64,000 nucleotides of DNA from Brachionus rotundiformis (lineage: Eukaryota; Rotifera; Eurotatoria; Ploima; Brachionidae): positions 1 through 64,000 of the forward strand of contig JAESIW010000210.1 of assembly GCA_016802295.1 (NCBI GenBank), written 5' to 3'. The notes below the pieces were generated by a model, which was given only the letters and a program-made list of their open reading frames with translations, made no database searches and was not told the origin of the DNA. The first letter of the stretch is position 1. Every line of letters begins with the position of its first letter. Shown here one piece after another: positions 63,696 through 64,000 of the stretch. Both the position numbers and the translations under genes were made by a program.

Positions 63696-64000
63696 AGTTG
63701 CTTGTTTAGTATATTAATATGTACTATGTTGCCATATTTTAAAATTTATGGATTTAAATCTAAATCTAAATCATAAAACATAGCGTAATGTACTAATACT
63801 ATTTATTATACAATACAATCTTTTTAAATGTTACTATTTAATATTTATATTAACGCTATGTACTACTTAGCAACAATACCTACAATAATACTTAAAAAAA
63901 TTACAGCCTACATAGTGGTTTAAGCAAACATACATATTGTGTGTAATACAATGCGCCACAACATAAGTTGCGTTATGTTTATTAAATATAATGTTATATT
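63696..64000. other. 305-base non-coding end of the window
   Basis: No gene is visible. ACATAGCGT (63778-63786) recurs inverted as ACGCTATGT (63853-63861), a 9-bp pair 66 bases apart; AACATAA...TTATGTT forms another short hairpin near 63960-63980; a TAAATC unit is repeated near 63755-63771. No promoter or terminator is convincing. Confidence 0.45.

Noticed and set aside
1..64000. UGA read as tryptophan
   Set aside because: All recognised genes are full length with no internal TGA, and tryptophan is coded by TGG in conserved places.

Overview
The window is a dense, AT-rich stretch (roughly 70 percent A+T by eye) of a bacterial chromosome. Its gene content is alphaproteobacterial: the run plsY-dprA-topA-rnr-rpmG, a two-subunit glycyl-tRNA synthetase, GatCAB, UbiA/UbiD, and an elongator tRNA-Met that reads like the alphaproteobacterial form. 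The low GC, short intergenic gaps and housekeeping-dominated content suggest a small-genome, probably host-associated lineage such as a Rickettsiales or Holosporales relative or a Hepatincola-like gut symbiont; this placement is inference. Two sugar PTS permeases are unexpected in that setting. I see no prophage, insertion sequence or CRISPR array.

Layout. 1-350: a promoter, a possible structured RNA and a strong terminator. 349-2334 (minus): an ascorbate-type PTS operon ulaC-ulaB-ulaA. 2542-3290: Hsp20 with a possible heat-shock promoter, then tRNA-Leu(TAA) on the minus strand. 3478-13365 (plus): secA, cvpA, a YfgM-like protein, bamB, der, a small membrane protein, metG and a TatD nuclease. 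13362-16975 (minus): an unusual M23 peptidase with a 330-residue basic hydrophobic N-terminus, and an rRNA/tRNA m5U methyltransferase. 17044-20000: M16 peptidase, a small membrane protein, rluD, and a BOF (OB-fold) protein. 20190-30762 (minus): rpmG, rnr, topA, dprA, plsY, ruvX and two tandem AGCS amino-acid symporters. 30930-34854 (plus): gatC-gatA-gatB, tRNA-Ser(GCT), crcB. 34878-40318 (minus): a glycosyltransferase-GtrA fusion, radA, glyS, glyQ. 40490-47682 (plus): psd, pssA, an acidic Asn/Tyr-rich single-pass protein, a glucose/GlcNAc-type PTS IICB behind a 32-bp perfect palindrome, a beta-barrel-like protein, and ygfZ. 48006-51027 (minus): tRNA-Met, an ABC-F ATPase, a lipase-like lipoprotein. 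51178-59239: LplT-like transporter, TDT-family channel, copZ-copA, rsmE, ubiA-ubiD. 59229-61620 (minus): an unknown two-TM protein, dCMP deaminase and a lipoprotein. 61691-63695 (plus): rnhA, yqgE and an outer-membrane beta-barrel protein.

How it fits together. Many genes serve the envelope: SecA and the YfgM-BamB pair (export and outer-membrane assembly), Psd/PssA (phosphatidylethanolamine), PlsY (phospholipid entry), LplT, the M23 hydrolase and two barrel-like proteins. Others serve translation (MetG, GlyQS, GatCAB, Der, RluD, RsmE, L33, three tRNAs) and DNA/RNA maintenance (TopA, DprA, RadA, RuvX, RNase HI, RNase R). Transport capacity (two PTS permeases, two AGCS symporters) implies import of sugars and amino acids from outside.

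The most unusual points are: no annotated gene here ends in UGA (47 UAA, 10 UAG by my reading) although UGA is not read as Trp; the 11-residue-periodic N-terminus of the M23 protein; the acidic Asn/Tyr-rich membrane-anchored protein; the candidate RNA at the left edge; and two operator-like long palindromes.
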